In this document: positions 14,187 through 23,034 of the stretch, one piece after another
How positions within the stretch are numbered: the first letter of the stretch is position 1
Layout: every line of letters starts with the position of its first letter
Source: XYD1-FULL-39-28 sp964539855
GTDB taxonomy: Bacteria; Patescibacteriota; Minisyncoccia; Minisyncoccales; Staskawiczbacteraceae
Length of the DNA: 40,116 nucleotides
NCBI GenBank assembly: GCA_964539855.1
Contig: CAZIJR010000001.1
Coordinates: 1 to 40,116, forward strand
Direction of reading: 5' to 3'
Position numbers and translations under genes: made by a program
The notes under the pieces: model-generated
Told to the model about the DNA's origin: nothing
The model's input: the letters and a program-made list of their open reading frames with translations, nothing else
The model's database searches: none

Positions 14187-15329
14187 CTATTTGCCCTGCT
14201 TAAAAGCAGCGAGAACATCTTTGCCCAAGCCTGTCGAAGCGCCAATCACCTCTATTACAGACTTATTAACCTTACCGCGCTCCGTCTGAACCAGCCGAAT
14301 CGCTTCCTCAATCGACATTTCCTTGTGACGTTCACGTAGCTCAGCAATTCGGTCAGAGACGTTTTTTAGTTCGGTAATGTCAGCTTCTTGCTCATTCCGC
14401 TCTTTTTCTGCCTTGTCAGCGGCCTCTGCAACAGAGCCTCCCACCATCAGTTCGTTAACAGTAAACTGATGTATGGTAATCCCTAAGGACGGATGTCCAA
14501 AATTGGCCGTACCTTCTCGCAGATTTTTGATGTCTTGCCTCCTTTTCTCAATTTGTTTTTCCAGCTCCTCTTTTTCAGCATCAGAGTAAGCATTAAAAAT
14601 GGCCATTAATCCATCCCAGTTTGCTTTGCCGTCGGGGTCCTTAGAAACCCATTCTGAGTGCTTAATATCATAAACAGCAGGCTCCGACTGTGGTTTGTCA
14701 AAAAACCGCATCCATGTGCTCGTGGGAATCGGGCTTCTTTTTCCCTTAACCGTAACATCTGGCAAAACAGTCCCCAAAAGCGCCTTTGCCAACACTGCGT
14801 GGGCGCTATCCCGCAAGCTCTGAGCCTCTTCCCAATTTGCAGGCCCTTCTTTGTTGGAGCTGGCCCAGGTTTTGATTCGGTCTTCAATCACGTTGCGCAT
14901 GATTTTTTTGACTCCCACTTCTCCGCCACAGTTCAAATACATAAGATATGAACTTGGCTCCTCGGCAATCCCAGGCGTCCATGTAACACTAGATGTCATT
15001 GTGACAAGCGCTCGATCTGGTGTCCTGACTTCTTGCCGAGGAATCTCATCGCTTACTTTCTCAGTTTTGATGAGAATAAAGTCAAAAACAAAGGGACGAA
15101 GTGGAAAAAAATTCCATCCTTCTTTCAGGACAACTTCTTGCCTTCTCCCTAAAAATGTCAACAAGCCTTTGTGAATCGGGTCTGCGGGAATTTTATTAAG
15201 GCCGTTGACCACAAACAAGGCTCCAAGCGAAATTGCCATGGCCAACATTAGCCATAAACTGCCCGCGCTGAAAAAGCTTGAAACCAACACAATCACTATC
15301 AAAACCAGCTCTGTACAAAGAATTCTCAT
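14187..15329 (-). CDS. SPFH/band-7 domain membrane protein
   Basis: About 380 aa from the chosen ATG at 15329, which has an AAAGGA Shine-Dalgarno 9-10 nt upstream. A longer TTG start at 15347 would overlap that site and is less likely. The N-terminus has one or two hydrophobic helices (about 3-40). A stomatin/prohibitin-like domain follows (about 50-235, beginning QEVVLKEGWNFFPLRPF), then charged coiled-coil stretches. SPFH proteins form membrane scaffolds; the partner is unknown. Base use differs: the line 14761-14820 has 36/60 G+C against 18/60 at 13561-13620. It has a consensus -35, a real Shine-Dalgarno, and orientation opposite to the T4SS genes around it, so it may be acquired. Confidence 0.83.
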   Translation of the reverse strand: MRILCTELVLIVIVLVSSFFSAGSLWLMLAMAISLGALFVVNGLNKIPADPIHKGLLTFLGRRQEVVLKEGWNFFPLRPFVFDFILIKTEKVSDEIPRQEVRTPDRALVTMTSSVTWTPGIAEEPSSYLMYLNCGGEVGVKKIMRNVIEDRIKTWASSNKEGPANWEEAQSLRDSAHAVLAKALLGTVLPDVTVKGKRSPIPTSTWMRFFDKPQSEPAVYDIKHSEWVSKDPDGKANWDGLMAIFNAYSDAEKEELEKQIEKRRQDIKNLREGTANFGHPSLGITIHQFTVNELMVGGSVAEAADKAEKERNEQEADITELKNVSDRIAELRERHKEMSIEEAIRLVQTERGKVNKSVIEVIGASTGLGKDVLAAFKQGK

Positions 15330-15409
15330 AGTGCACCATCCTTTCAAATTAGAAAACGGTTAGTTAATGGCCCGGAATGAGCCATATTTGGCAATGTGCC
15401 CTATTATTA

Positions 15410-15438
15410 ATCATATCATATTTTAAGACATATGTCAA
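15410..15438 (-). promoter_or_regulatory. Consensus promoter of the SPFH gene
   Basis: The minus strand reads TTGACA (15438-15433), a 17-nt spacer, and TATGAT (15415-15410). It leaves a leader of about 70-75 nt ending in AAAGGA. A second overlapping TATGAT lies 5 nt closer to the -35. Confidence 0.75.
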
Positions 15439-15475
15439 GATGTTAAAAACTCTTGTTTTTCTGTATTTTTATACG

Positions 15476-15484
15476 TGCTATAAT
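15476..15484 (+). promoter_or_regulatory. Extended -10 promoter for the PrgI-VirB4 operon
   Basis: TGCTATAAT lies 21 nt before the PrgI ATG. It matches the element upstream of the pilin, rsmA and ruvC. It shows that the second half of the T4SS-like locus is independently transcribed. Confidence 0.65.
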
Positions 15485-15505
15485 AAATGAATTTAATATC
15501 AAAAC

Positions 15506-15913
15506 ATGGAAAGATATCCTATACCACAGTTTATTGAACAAGAAGGAAAAATTGCTTTCTTTATTTCCTTCAGACAATTTTTTTACCTTGTTGGGGCAGG
15601 AGTGGTTTGTTTTCTATTATATTACGTTTTGCCGTTTTTCCTTTTTGTTGTCATAAGCATTGCAATTTTTGGAGGAGCTGTTGCTTTGGCTTTTGTGACT
15701 ATAAATGGAGTCCCCGTACTAAATATGATTTTGGGTTCTATAGGTTTTGCAGTGGGAGGTAAAAATTACACATGGAAAAAGAAAGAATCTCCTTATCCTT
15801 TCAAACCTATATCCAGAACTAAAATAAAAAAATTAGATCAAGGTCCTGTTTTACAAGCGCAGAAAAGCCAGCTGAGAAAAATGCAAACAAAAGTTGAAAC
15901 ACAAGAAAAATAA
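15506..15913 (+). CDS. PrgI-family (VirB3-like) T4SS protein
   Basis: The 135-aa protein starts MERYPIPQFIEQEGKIAFF, typical of PrgI-family proteins, and has two adjacent hydrophobic helices (about 27-50 and 52-75). A cytoplasmic basic tail follows, including the KNYTWKKKE-PYPF motif. PrgI proteins occupy the VirB3 position immediately before VirB4 in T4SS of bacteria without a classical outer membrane. It is followed 3 nt later by the TraC-like gene. Confidence 0.87.
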   Translation: MERYPIPQFIEQEGKIAFFISFRQFFYLVGAGVVCFLLYYVLPFFLFVVISIAIFGGAVALAFVTINGVPVLNMILGSIGFAVGGKNYTWKKKESPYPFKPISRTKIKKLDQGPVLQAQKSQLRKMQTKVETQEK

Positions 15914-15916
15914 ATT

Positions 15917-16594
15917 ATGGCCGAATCCGCAACACAACAATTTTTGGAAATACAAGATATAAGAGAGGGGGTTTTGTTGCTAAAAAATAACCAGATAAGG
16001 GGAGTTTTGATGGTCTCTTCTATAAATTTTGCTTTAAAATCAGAGGATGAACAAACTGCCATTATTTATGCTTTCCAAAGCTTTTTAAACTCTTTAGATT
16101 TTTCATGCCAGATTGTAATCCAATCCAGAAATATAAATATAACTCCGTACCTGGACAGCTTAAAAGATTTGGAGGAAAGGCAGCCTAATGAATTACTAAG
16201 AGAACAAACCAAATCTTACCGCGAGTTTATAAAAAATATGGTAGTAGGGGATACTGTTATGACCAAAAACTTTTATGTGGTAGTGCCTTACAACTTGATG
16301 GAAGTTTTTGGAATGAAGGGCGCTGGAAAACAATTTAATTTTTTAAAACAATTTTCAGGAGGACAAAACGGACCCGGAGGCACTCCACAGCCCATGAAGG
16401 ATGATGATTTTCAAAGATGTAAAACCCAGCTTTGGCAAAGAATGGAATATCTGGCCATGGGGTTACGAAGGTGCGGGCTAGAAGCAATGCCTTTGACCAC
16501 CCCCGAGCTTATAGAACTTTTTTGGGCAATACATCATCCCGAGCAAGCAGAAGTGGGATACTACCCAGAAATTTTACCCGAACTATTAAAATAA
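15917..16594 (+). CDS. TraC-like T4SS protein (VirB4 N-domain-like)
   Basis: This 225-aa cytosolic protein has no membrane helix. The start EIQDIREGVLLLKNNQIRGVLMVSSINF and the following FQSFLNSLDFSCQIVIQSRNIN match the N-terminal, non-ATPase domain seen in VirB4/TraC-type proteins. Such a stand-alone domain often sits between PrgI and VirB4 in Patescibacteria. No Walker motif is present. It is tightly packed, 3 nt from each neighbour. A role as VirB4 partner at the cytoplasmic face is likely but inferred. Confidence 0.75.
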   Translation: MAESATQQFLEIQDIREGVLLLKNNQIRGVLMVSSINFALKSEDEQTAIIYAFQSFLNSLDFSCQIVIQSRNINITPYLDSLKDLEERQPNELLREQTKSYREFIKNMVVGDTVMTKNFYVVVPYNLMEVFGMKGAGKQFNFLKQFSGGQNGPGGTPQPMKDDDFQRCKTQLWQRMEYLAMGLRRCGLEAMPLTTPELIELFWAIHHPEQAEVGYYPEILPELLK

Positions 16595-16597
16595 ACT

Positions 16598-18409
16598 ATG
16601 GCTTTAGATTTTTTAAACAATCTTTTTGGAAAAAAACAGGAAAATCTGGCTGACAATAAAATCTTCGAGGAAGAACAATTTGATGTAAGAGATATTATTG
16701 CCCCACCATATATTGGAGTAATGCAAGACAAAATAAAACTTGGCGAAAGGTTTGCCAAATCGTTTTTTGTATTTTCCTATCCCAGGTATTTAAATACCGG
16801 CTGGTTCTCGCCCGTAATTGATTTAAACACTCCAATGGATATTTCCTTTTTTATACATCCTGTAAGTTCAGAACTTATTTTAAAAAAATTAAGAAAAAAG
16901 GTAACCGAGGTTTCTTCAGAAATAATGGAAAGAGAAGAAAAGGGATTAATCAGAGACCCTGCGCTACAAACAGCCTACCAAGATATTGAAGCTCTTCGCG
17001 ACAATTTAATGACGGCCCAAGAAAAAATGTTTCGCTTTGGGGTTTACATCACAATTTATGAAAACTCCGAAAAAGAATTGCGCGACACAGAACTTACTTT
17101 AAGATCAATTTTTGAATCCAGACTAATTTACATCAAACCGGCTTTATTTAAACAAAAGGAAGGATTTATTTCCTGCAGCCCTTATGGCATGGACTTAATA
17201 GATGTACACACTCCCATGGACACGGCTCCACTTTCCACTTCTTTCCCTTTTATTTCCTTTGATTTAAGCTCTAATGAAGGAATTTTATATGGAATAAACA
17301 GGCACAATAATTCTTTGGTTTTGTTTGACAGGTTTAGTTTGGAAAACGCCAATATGGTTTGTTTTGCAAAATCAGGCTCAGGAAAATCTTACGCAATAAA
17401 ACTAGAAATTTTAAGATACTTGATGCAGGGGGTAGATGTAATTGTTATTGACCCTGAAAATGAATATGAATTTTTGGCTGATGCTGTGGGTGGAGCGTTC
17501 TTTAAAATTTCTTTGACTTCCCAAAATCACGTTAATCCTTTCGACTTACCCATTCCCGGTCCCGACGATAATCCTGATGACATTTTAAGGTCAAATATTA
17601 TAAACTTAGTGGGACTTTTAAGAATTATGCTGGGCGGATTGAGCGCGGAAGAAGACAGCGTTTTAGACGAAGCACTATCTGAAACCTATGCTGTTAGAGA
17701 TATAACCGGACAATCAGATCCAAAAACCTGGCAAAATAATATTCCCTTAATGTCTGACTTTGAAGAAATTTTAGAAAGCATGACAGGGACTGAATCATTA
17801 GTAAAAAGAATAAAAAAATATACAAAAGGAACTTTTTCCGATTTTTTCAACCAACACTCAAATATTTCCATAGACAAAAGCTTTGCTGTTTTTGGAATAA
17901 GAGACATGGAAGACTCTCTAAGACCCATTGCGCTTTATATTATTATGCGTCATGTCTGGAATACTGTTAGAACACAGCTAAAAAAGAGAATTTTGGTTAT
18001 TGACGAGGCGTGGTGGCTTATGCAGTCAGATGACGGAGCATCGTTTTTGTTTGGAATGGCAAAACGAGGTAGAAAATACTGGCTAGGGCTTACCACAATA
18101 ACCCAGAACGTCTCTGACTTTATGGGTTCAGATTACGGAAGAGCAATTATTACCAACTCTTCACTTCAACTTTTAATGAAGCAATCTACTGGTGATATTG
18201 AGCTCGTACAAAAAACTTTCAACTTAACAGAACAAGAAAAATATTTGCTTCTTGAAGCTGCTGTGGGTGAGGGTTTATTTTTTGCGGGAAGAAAACACGT
18301 GGCAATTTCTGTAGTTGCCAGCCAGACAGAAAATGAAATTATAACCACAAGTCCCGCAGAGGTCTTAAAAATGAGAGAAGACAAAAGAAAGCTCTCTGAA
18401 AATATATAA
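16598..18409 (+). CDS. VirB4-family T4SS ATPase
   Basis: The 603-aa product is an AAA+-like ATPase that powers T4SS assembly or transfer. The Walker A SGSGKSYAIK is near residues 258-267. VIVIDPENEYEFL follows, Walker B is ILVIDEAWWLM (about 465-475), and a sensor-like TTITQNVSDF. A roughly 230-residue N-terminal domain precedes the ATPase core. The VIDPENEYE and DEAWWLM motifs are diagnostic for VirB4/TraC-type ATPases. It is 3 nt after the TraC-like gene and 16 nt before the first of four surface-protein genes, so the ATPase and its presumed surface products share an operon. Confidence 0.95.
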   Translation: MALDFLNNLFGKKQENLADNKIFEEEQFDVRDIIAPPYIGVMQDKIKLGERFAKSFFVFSYPRYLNTGWFSPVIDLNTPMDISFFIHPVSSELILKKLRKKVTEVSSEIMEREEKGLIRDPALQTAYQDIEALRDNLMTAQEKMFRFGVYITIYENSEKELRDTELTLRSIFESRLIYIKPALFKQKEGFISCSPYGMDLIDVHTPMDTAPLSTSFPFISFDLSSNEGILYGINRHNNSLVLFDRFSLENANMVCFAKSGSGKSYAIKLEILRYLMQGVDVIVIDPENEYEFLADAVGGAFFKISLTSQNHVNPFDLPIPGPDDNPDDILRSNIINLVGLLRIMLGGLSAEEDSVLDEALSETYAVRDITGQSDPKTWQNNIPLMSDFEEILESMTGTESLVKRIKKYTKGTFSDFFNQHSNISIDKSFAVFGIRDMEDSLRPIALYIIMRHVWNTVRTQLKKRILVIDEAWWLMQSDDGASFLFGMAKRGRKYWLGLTTITQNVSDFMGSDYGRAIITNSSLQLLMKQSTGDIELVQKTFNLTEQEKYLLLEAAVGEGLFFAGRKHVAISVVASQTENEIITTSPAEVLKMREDKRKLSENI

Positions 18410-18425
18410 TTGCTTTAGGCAAAGA

Positions 18426-21400
18426 ATGCTAAAAAAAACAAAAATAAAAACTTTTTTGCAGCTGGCTGTTGTTAGCTTGTTTTTGACTACCGCAAAATTC
18501 GCGCATGCTCTTGAAGCAAGTTATCCTACAATATTTGGCCTGTCTTTGGGCGACAGCCCTTCGCTTCCCGAATATGCAAAATACTTTTTTAATATTGGCA
18601 TAATCTCAGCGGGAATTTTGGCCGCTCTAGTAATTGCGTTTGGCGGAATTTATTATTTAGTAGATTTTGGCAGGGGAAAGTTCAAAAGCGAAGGAATGGA
18701 GTGGATAAAAGCTGGCACGCTCGGACTTTTGCTTATAATGTGTGCCTACTTAATTGTTTACACTATAAACCCCTACTTGGTTATTTTTGATTTGAAAGGA
18801 CTGGCCCCTCTTGCCTTTCTTTCCAATTTATTTAGCTCTCCGTCATCTTCTCTGCCAGTTGAAGTTTATACAGAAATACCCATAGGAATATTGACTGAAA
18901 ACCTTTTAACCCGAACTATGGACTGCTATAATTTTGACGGCAATGGCGACCCTATTGAAGGAGAGCCCCTAACCGTAGACGATGGTAGAAAATTATACGG
19001 CCCCACCTATTTAAAACACGACCAGGCAGACTGCTTCTTAAAGCTGGCTGAGGCTATTGAAAAAAAGTCAGACATAGCCAACCAATTATCAATAAAAATT
19101 GCCGAGTTAATGCAACAATGCCAATGTTCTGAAGGCACTTGCGATACGCAATGGAACTCTAAATGCCCGGAAAAGCCACCTTGCAACAAGGCCAAAGGTA
19201 TATGCAAGCCCATTTTAGATGAAAGTTGCTGTCCTGCTGACGTAAAAAAACAAATTGAGGAGGGCCTCATAACTCTTGACCAAAATGAGGGAGGGACTTC
19301 CTGCCCGGGCTCTGAGAAAAAATATACGGGCCTAGAAGAATTTAGGTCAAAACAATTTGGTAGTAACTATTTTGCTATAAAAACTTTTGTAGAGATTCAA
19401 CCTCCAGCGAAAGTAAACGGTAAAGATATCTGGATAATAAATAACGGGAATTGCCAAGTCTGCATTTATAATTGCCCGGCAACATGCACGGAAGGTGATA
19501 ACCAGTGTTTAAATAAAAAACAAAACTGTGAAGAGCAACAATCAGAATGCCTAGTAGGAAGACAAAAATGCCTACAAAAAAACAGCCCTTGGTATAAATT
19601 AAAACTTATAGACCAGCTCACATATCTTAGAGGACGAGCCGAAGAAATAAAACAAAAAGTTCAGCAAGACATAAATAATTTAACAAGCGCTGAAGACTTA
19701 TTGGGAAAATGTTACTTGGCAGACGCTTATGTAGATTTTTTTAAGGTGTACGAAAAAACCGATAAAAAAGAAAAAACTATCCTTGTTCAAAAAACCTTTT
19801 CGGACCCGGAAACTCAAAAAATTGTTAATCCTGCCAAGTATTGCGAAGGTTTCCAATATAATAATTCAAGCTGTTATAGTCAATGTCAAAAAGTTTGTCC
19901 TGGTACGAGCAGTCAAGAAGTTGGTTATTACAAAAAAGCTCAGAGTTGCAATAATATAGCTCTAAAAGAAAGACAAAAGTGTCTGGAGCAACAGGCAAAA
20001 TATATAAAAGAAATTTATGACAATCGCTCGTGCATTGCAGGCGCTAGCCCTTTCAAAACTTTTCCCGAGTGTATGGATAACTGTAACCAAAATTGCTTGA
20101 GTTCTTGTGAAAAATCCTGCCTAAGCGCCGAAGAACTAAAAAAATGCCAGGATAAATGCAACAATGATTCAAAATGCCTGCTGGACAATGAAGACAAATG
20201 CCTAATAAACTTTAACAGGCTAAAAGATTGCTCTGATTCCACAGCCTGTGTTGCAGGATGCAGTGGCGATAATGACTGCATACAAAAATGTAATGTCCAA
20301 TATAATGACATTAATTTTGTAAAAAATTGCATAGAAAATTCTGCCTCACTTTGCACTTATTGTTCAGACCAGTATGCTGGTTATCCTGAATGCCTAACGC
20401 CTTCATATTATAATCAGGGCAACTATTCTTCCTCTTTTTTGTGTAGTGATCCTAATTCCCAGCTCTGCAAATATGGAATTACAACAACAGATGTAAATGG
20501 AAATACAGTTAGCCAAACCGCTGATAGTTGCACGGTTCAAAACCTGGAAACTTCAAAATGTCCAGTAAACTCTAAATGCCCAGAATGCCCGTGCGACATC
20601 GTCAGCGACCAGCCTACAGAAAACAGTTATGCTGGTCAAACAGAAGAACCAACGGGCACAGATTGCTCTGATGCAAATAAAAACAACGGAGAAGACACAG
20701 CATACAGGGTGTGCAGCCCGACTTGTGACAACTACGCTTTTAATGATGACCCATTAACCTTTTACTGTAATCAAACCTGGTGGAAAAAAGATGAAACAAA
20801 AAATACAGAACCTCTTGGAAGTTCAAAAATCTGCCCTAAAAATAAAGAAATACCTGTAGGCAGGACCGTGGACGATGCAGAAGCCTGGGGACAAGCATTT
20901 ATGCAAGTCATAAATGATTTTACCCAAAAAGCAGACGAAATGATAAATTATATTAAAAAAATTGGGGATGAAAAAAAATACTGTCAGTGCGACAGCACTT
21001 GCGGAGGGTCAGAACTTGTTTGCAAACCAGAATGCGAAGACTTTACAGTTTTTGATGAAGATAACAAAAAAATTGGGGAAGGTTGTGCTCAAAGTCCATG
21101 TTCGGGAAATCCTTGCCAAAAAATGATCAATCTTCTTTTAGGAAAAGAGGCGGGAAATGAATTTACAGACAACGACCCAGATGCTTGTCCAGCAGGACAA
21201 AATAGCGGATTTGAAGGCGTAAATTGGTATTTAGAACAAGTAAAAGATGGACTTAAAGAAGTAGAAGATTTTGTGCTAAAAGACAAAAGATCAGACATAT
21301 TAAAGGAACTTGAATATTCACGACAAGGCATAAATACTTGCAGTACAAACTATGACAAAGAAACAAGTATTTTAAGCTGTACAAGAGTGGAAGATGAAAT

Positions 21401-21551
21401 TATGCCACCCTTGATAGCAACTTCAAACCCGGCTAAAACAATTGTTGGCACAAATAAACCTGTAGCTTCATATTGCTACGGACAAGAGTTGGGAAAAATA
21501 TTAGGCACAGAACCTTTGGCCGACAATTGGTTTTGCTGTCAAACAAAATAA
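18426..21551 (+). CDS. Large Cys-rich surface protein with T4SS-pilin-like N-terminus
   Basis: The 1041-aa protein has a signal peptide (about 1-29, ending HALEA), then two membrane helices (about 50-77 and 92-118). The second runs into TINPYLVIF, as in its three downstream neighbours. The rest is an exposed ectodomain of about 900 residues with about 70 Cys. Many are spaced C-x3-C (for example CMDNCNQNC, CEKSC, CQDKC), together with helical spacers, predicting extensive disulfides. No known adhesin or enzyme domain is recognised. It directly follows virB4. A surface-exposed, disulfide-rigid appendage or host-contact protein is an inference. A secreted oxidoreductase would be required but is not in this window. 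Confidence 0.8.
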   Translation: MLKKTKIKTFLQLAVVSLFLTTAKFAHALEASYPTIFGLSLGDSPSLPEYAKYFFNIGIISAGILAALVIAFGGIYYLVDFGRGKFKSEGMEWIKAGTLGLLLIMCAYLIVYTINPYLVIFDLKGLAPLAFLSNLFSSPSSSLPVEVYTEIPIGILTENLLTRTMDCYNFDGNGDPIEGEPLTVDDGRKLYGPTYLKHDQADCFLKLAEAIEKKSDIANQLSIKIAELMQQCQCSEGTCDTQWNSKCPEKPPCNKAKGICKPILDESCCPADVKKQIEEGLITLDQNEGGTSCPGSEKKYTGLEEFRSKQFGSNYFAIKTFVEIQPPAKVNGKDIWIINNGNCQVCIYNCPATCTEGDNQCLNKKQNCEEQQSECLVGRQKCLQKNSPWYKLKLIDQLTYLRGRAEEIKQKVQQDINNLTSAEDLLGKCYLADAYVDFFKVYEKTDKKEKTILVQKTFSDPETQKIVNPAKYCEGFQYNNSSCYSQCQKVCPGTSSQEVGYYKKAQSCNNIALKERQKCLEQQAKYIKEIYDNRSCIAGASPFKTFPECMDNCNQNCLSSCEKSCLSAEELKKCQDKCNNDSKCLLDNEDKCLINFNRLKDCSDSTACVAGCSGDNDCIQKCNVQYNDINFVKNCIENSASLCTYCSDQYAGYPECLTPSYYNQGNYSSSFLCSDPNSQLCKYGITTTDVNGNTVSQTADSCTVQNLETSKCPVNSKCPECPCDIVSDQPTENSYAGQTEEPTGTDCSDANKNNGEDTAYRVCSPTCDNYAFNDDPLTFYCNQTWWKKDETKNTEPLGSSKICPKNKEIPVGRTVDDAEAWGQAFMQVINDFTQKADEMINYIKKIGDEKKYCQCDSTCGGSELVCKPECEDFTVFDEDNKKIGEGCAQSPCSGNPCQKMINLLLGKEAGNEFTDNDPDACPAGQNSGFEGVNWYLEQVKDGLKEVEDFVLKDKRSDILKELEYSRQGINTCSTNYDKETSILSCTRVEDEIMPPLIATSNPAKTIVGTNKPVASYCYGQELGKILGTEPLADNWFCCQTK

Positions 21552-21568
21552 AATTATATTTGTAAAAT

Positions 21569-23017
21569 ATGTTCAAAAAATTTAAGCGCGTAATAATATC
21601 CCTTATAATTATTTTATTCTTTTTTGGTGCTCACTCCGCGCTTGCGCTTGAAAGAAAATATCCTTCACTTCCCATGATAGGAAGTCCAGAAAATTGCACT
21701 GGAAGCGGGTGTTTGCCTTTGTTTGTTTCATATTGGTTTACATTAGCCATTATTGCGGCTTGTATTTTAGCGCTTATCTCTTTTACGGTTGGAGCTATTG
21801 GGCTAATAAACCCGAATCCAGACTCTCACAATAATGCCAAAGATAGAATGAAGGGCTCTATTTTGGGGCTGGTTCTGTGCCTTTCAGCCTTAATATTATT
21901 ACAAACTATAAACCCAAATATCGTGGGCCTGCAACTGACCCCTTTGCCAGGCGCTCCTGGGATTTATTATGCCAAGGGGAGTGAACTGACAGCTGTCGCT
22001 TTTTCTGTGAATGATTTTACCAACTCCCAGGCGCGCCAAGACGGCTACAACGCAATAAAATACAAGTGTAGCGCAGAAGGCGGAGGAACAGGACCCAATC
22101 TTTTGATTTGGAAATTCCCCAATCCCGGACTCGAAGGAAATAACGACTTAAACAGTGTCACTATGGCGGTAAAAAGTTGTGGTCAATCAGAACCACTTGG
22201 AGGCGTAGGATCATTTAAAATGGCCTTTGAAGCTCCTGGCGTATATTATTATGCCAACACAGGATGTTCTGGCTATATGTCTTATGCAAACACCTCAACC
22301 CAAAATTCAATATCAGCTCCTTTTATAGGTGTGATAAAATCAGTAAAAATTGTTAACGACCCGGAAAACAATGATTATTACGGTGCTATTTTTCACGGAG
22401 TACCGGATGCCTCAAAGGGCAGCGATTGCACCAACCCAATTTTCACTGCCGACGGCGGTTGTAAAAATTTATCTGACTATTTGCTTTCTCCTAATTTTGG
22501 TGCATTTTCCGCCAACATCTTTAAATGGGCGAAAAACAAATCTTCCTCATCGGGAGATGGAGTTTGGTTTTACAGCGACAGCAACGGCTGGGACAGCGGA
22601 AACAAATCTGGGGTATTTTATATAAATTCACAAAATATTGGTACCTACGCATCCCAAAAAGCCGCGGATTTAAAGTTTAATTATGCGGGGGTTGATAGCG
22701 CCCAAGCCATAACCTGTACTTCTTATCCTTCGTGCAGGGATATTGATTGGGAAAATAATGAGTATCCAGATTGTTGTGGATGCTCTTCGCCAAAAGATTG
22801 GAGCGCTGGAGAGGGCAACAAGTGTGCAGGATCTATAAAGTTTGGGGGGAACGGATATTTAGTAAGTCTTTATATTACTTATAGCGATATAGACGGCAAT
22901 GACAGATTGTTTTGCCAAACCTTTGAAAAAGATACTCCCAACCTAAGCACGGCATGGTCTGCTTCTCCTGGAGGCGCAGAATTAGACCACATTGATATAA
23001 TTCCAATAGTTCAATAA
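21569..23017 (+). CDS. Surface protein: pilin-like module plus beta-rich ectodomain (1 of 3)
   Basis: The 482-aa protein has a signal peptide (about 1-27), helices at about 46-72 and 92-113 ending in TINPNIVG, then L-TPLPGAPG and the ectodomain. The ectodomain contains GVYYYANTGCSGYMSY...IKSVKIVNDP (about 222-268) and GVWFYSDSNGW...GVFYINSQNI (about 330-358). It ends DHIDIIPIVQ. Both segments match the paralogues at 23035 and 24375 and have the G-V-x-x-Y/F...CSG...SV pattern of a beta/gamma-crystallin-like Greek-key unit. A Cys-rich insert CRDIDWENNEYPDCCGC lies near 385. It probably forms part of the T4SS-linked cell surface. Ligand is unknown. Confidence 0.78.
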   Translation: MFKKFKRVIISLIIILFFFGAHSALALERKYPSLPMIGSPENCTGSGCLPLFVSYWFTLAIIAACILALISFTVGAIGLINPNPDSHNNAKDRMKGSILGLVLCLSALILLQTINPNIVGLQLTPLPGAPGIYYAKGSELTAVAFSVNDFTNSQARQDGYNAIKYKCSAEGGGTGPNLLIWKFPNPGLEGNNDLNSVTMAVKSCGQSEPLGGVGSFKMAFEAPGVYYYANTGCSGYMSYANTSTQNSISAPFIGVIKSVKIVNDPENNDYYGAIFHGVPDASKGSDCTNPIFTADGGCKNLSDYLLSPNFGAFSANIFKWAKNKSSSSGDGVWFYSDSNGWDSGNKSGVFYINSQNIGTYASQKAADLKFNYAGVDSAQAITCTSYPSCRDIDWENNEYPDCCGCSSPKDWSAGEGNKCAGSIKFGGNGYLVSLYITYSDIDGNDRLFCQTFEKDTPNLSTAWSASPGGAELDHIDIIPIVQ

Positions 23018-23034
23018 TAAAACCACTTATAAAA

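Noticed and set aside
14223..14240. Repeat-like GCCCAAGCCTGTCGAAGC inside the SPFH gene
   Set aside because: Only about 12 central bases match the cca repeat type and it makes no palindrome; the SPFH gene is also GC-richer, raising chance matches.
15329..15347. Longer SPFH start at TTG 15347
   Set aside because: The extra codons span the AAAGGA ribosome binding site that fits the ATG at 15329.
18426..21551. Frameshift or chimaeric assembly in the 1041-aa Cys-rich protein
   Set aside because: The Cys spacing and composition remain consistent throughout and no stop or abrupt frame change is seen.
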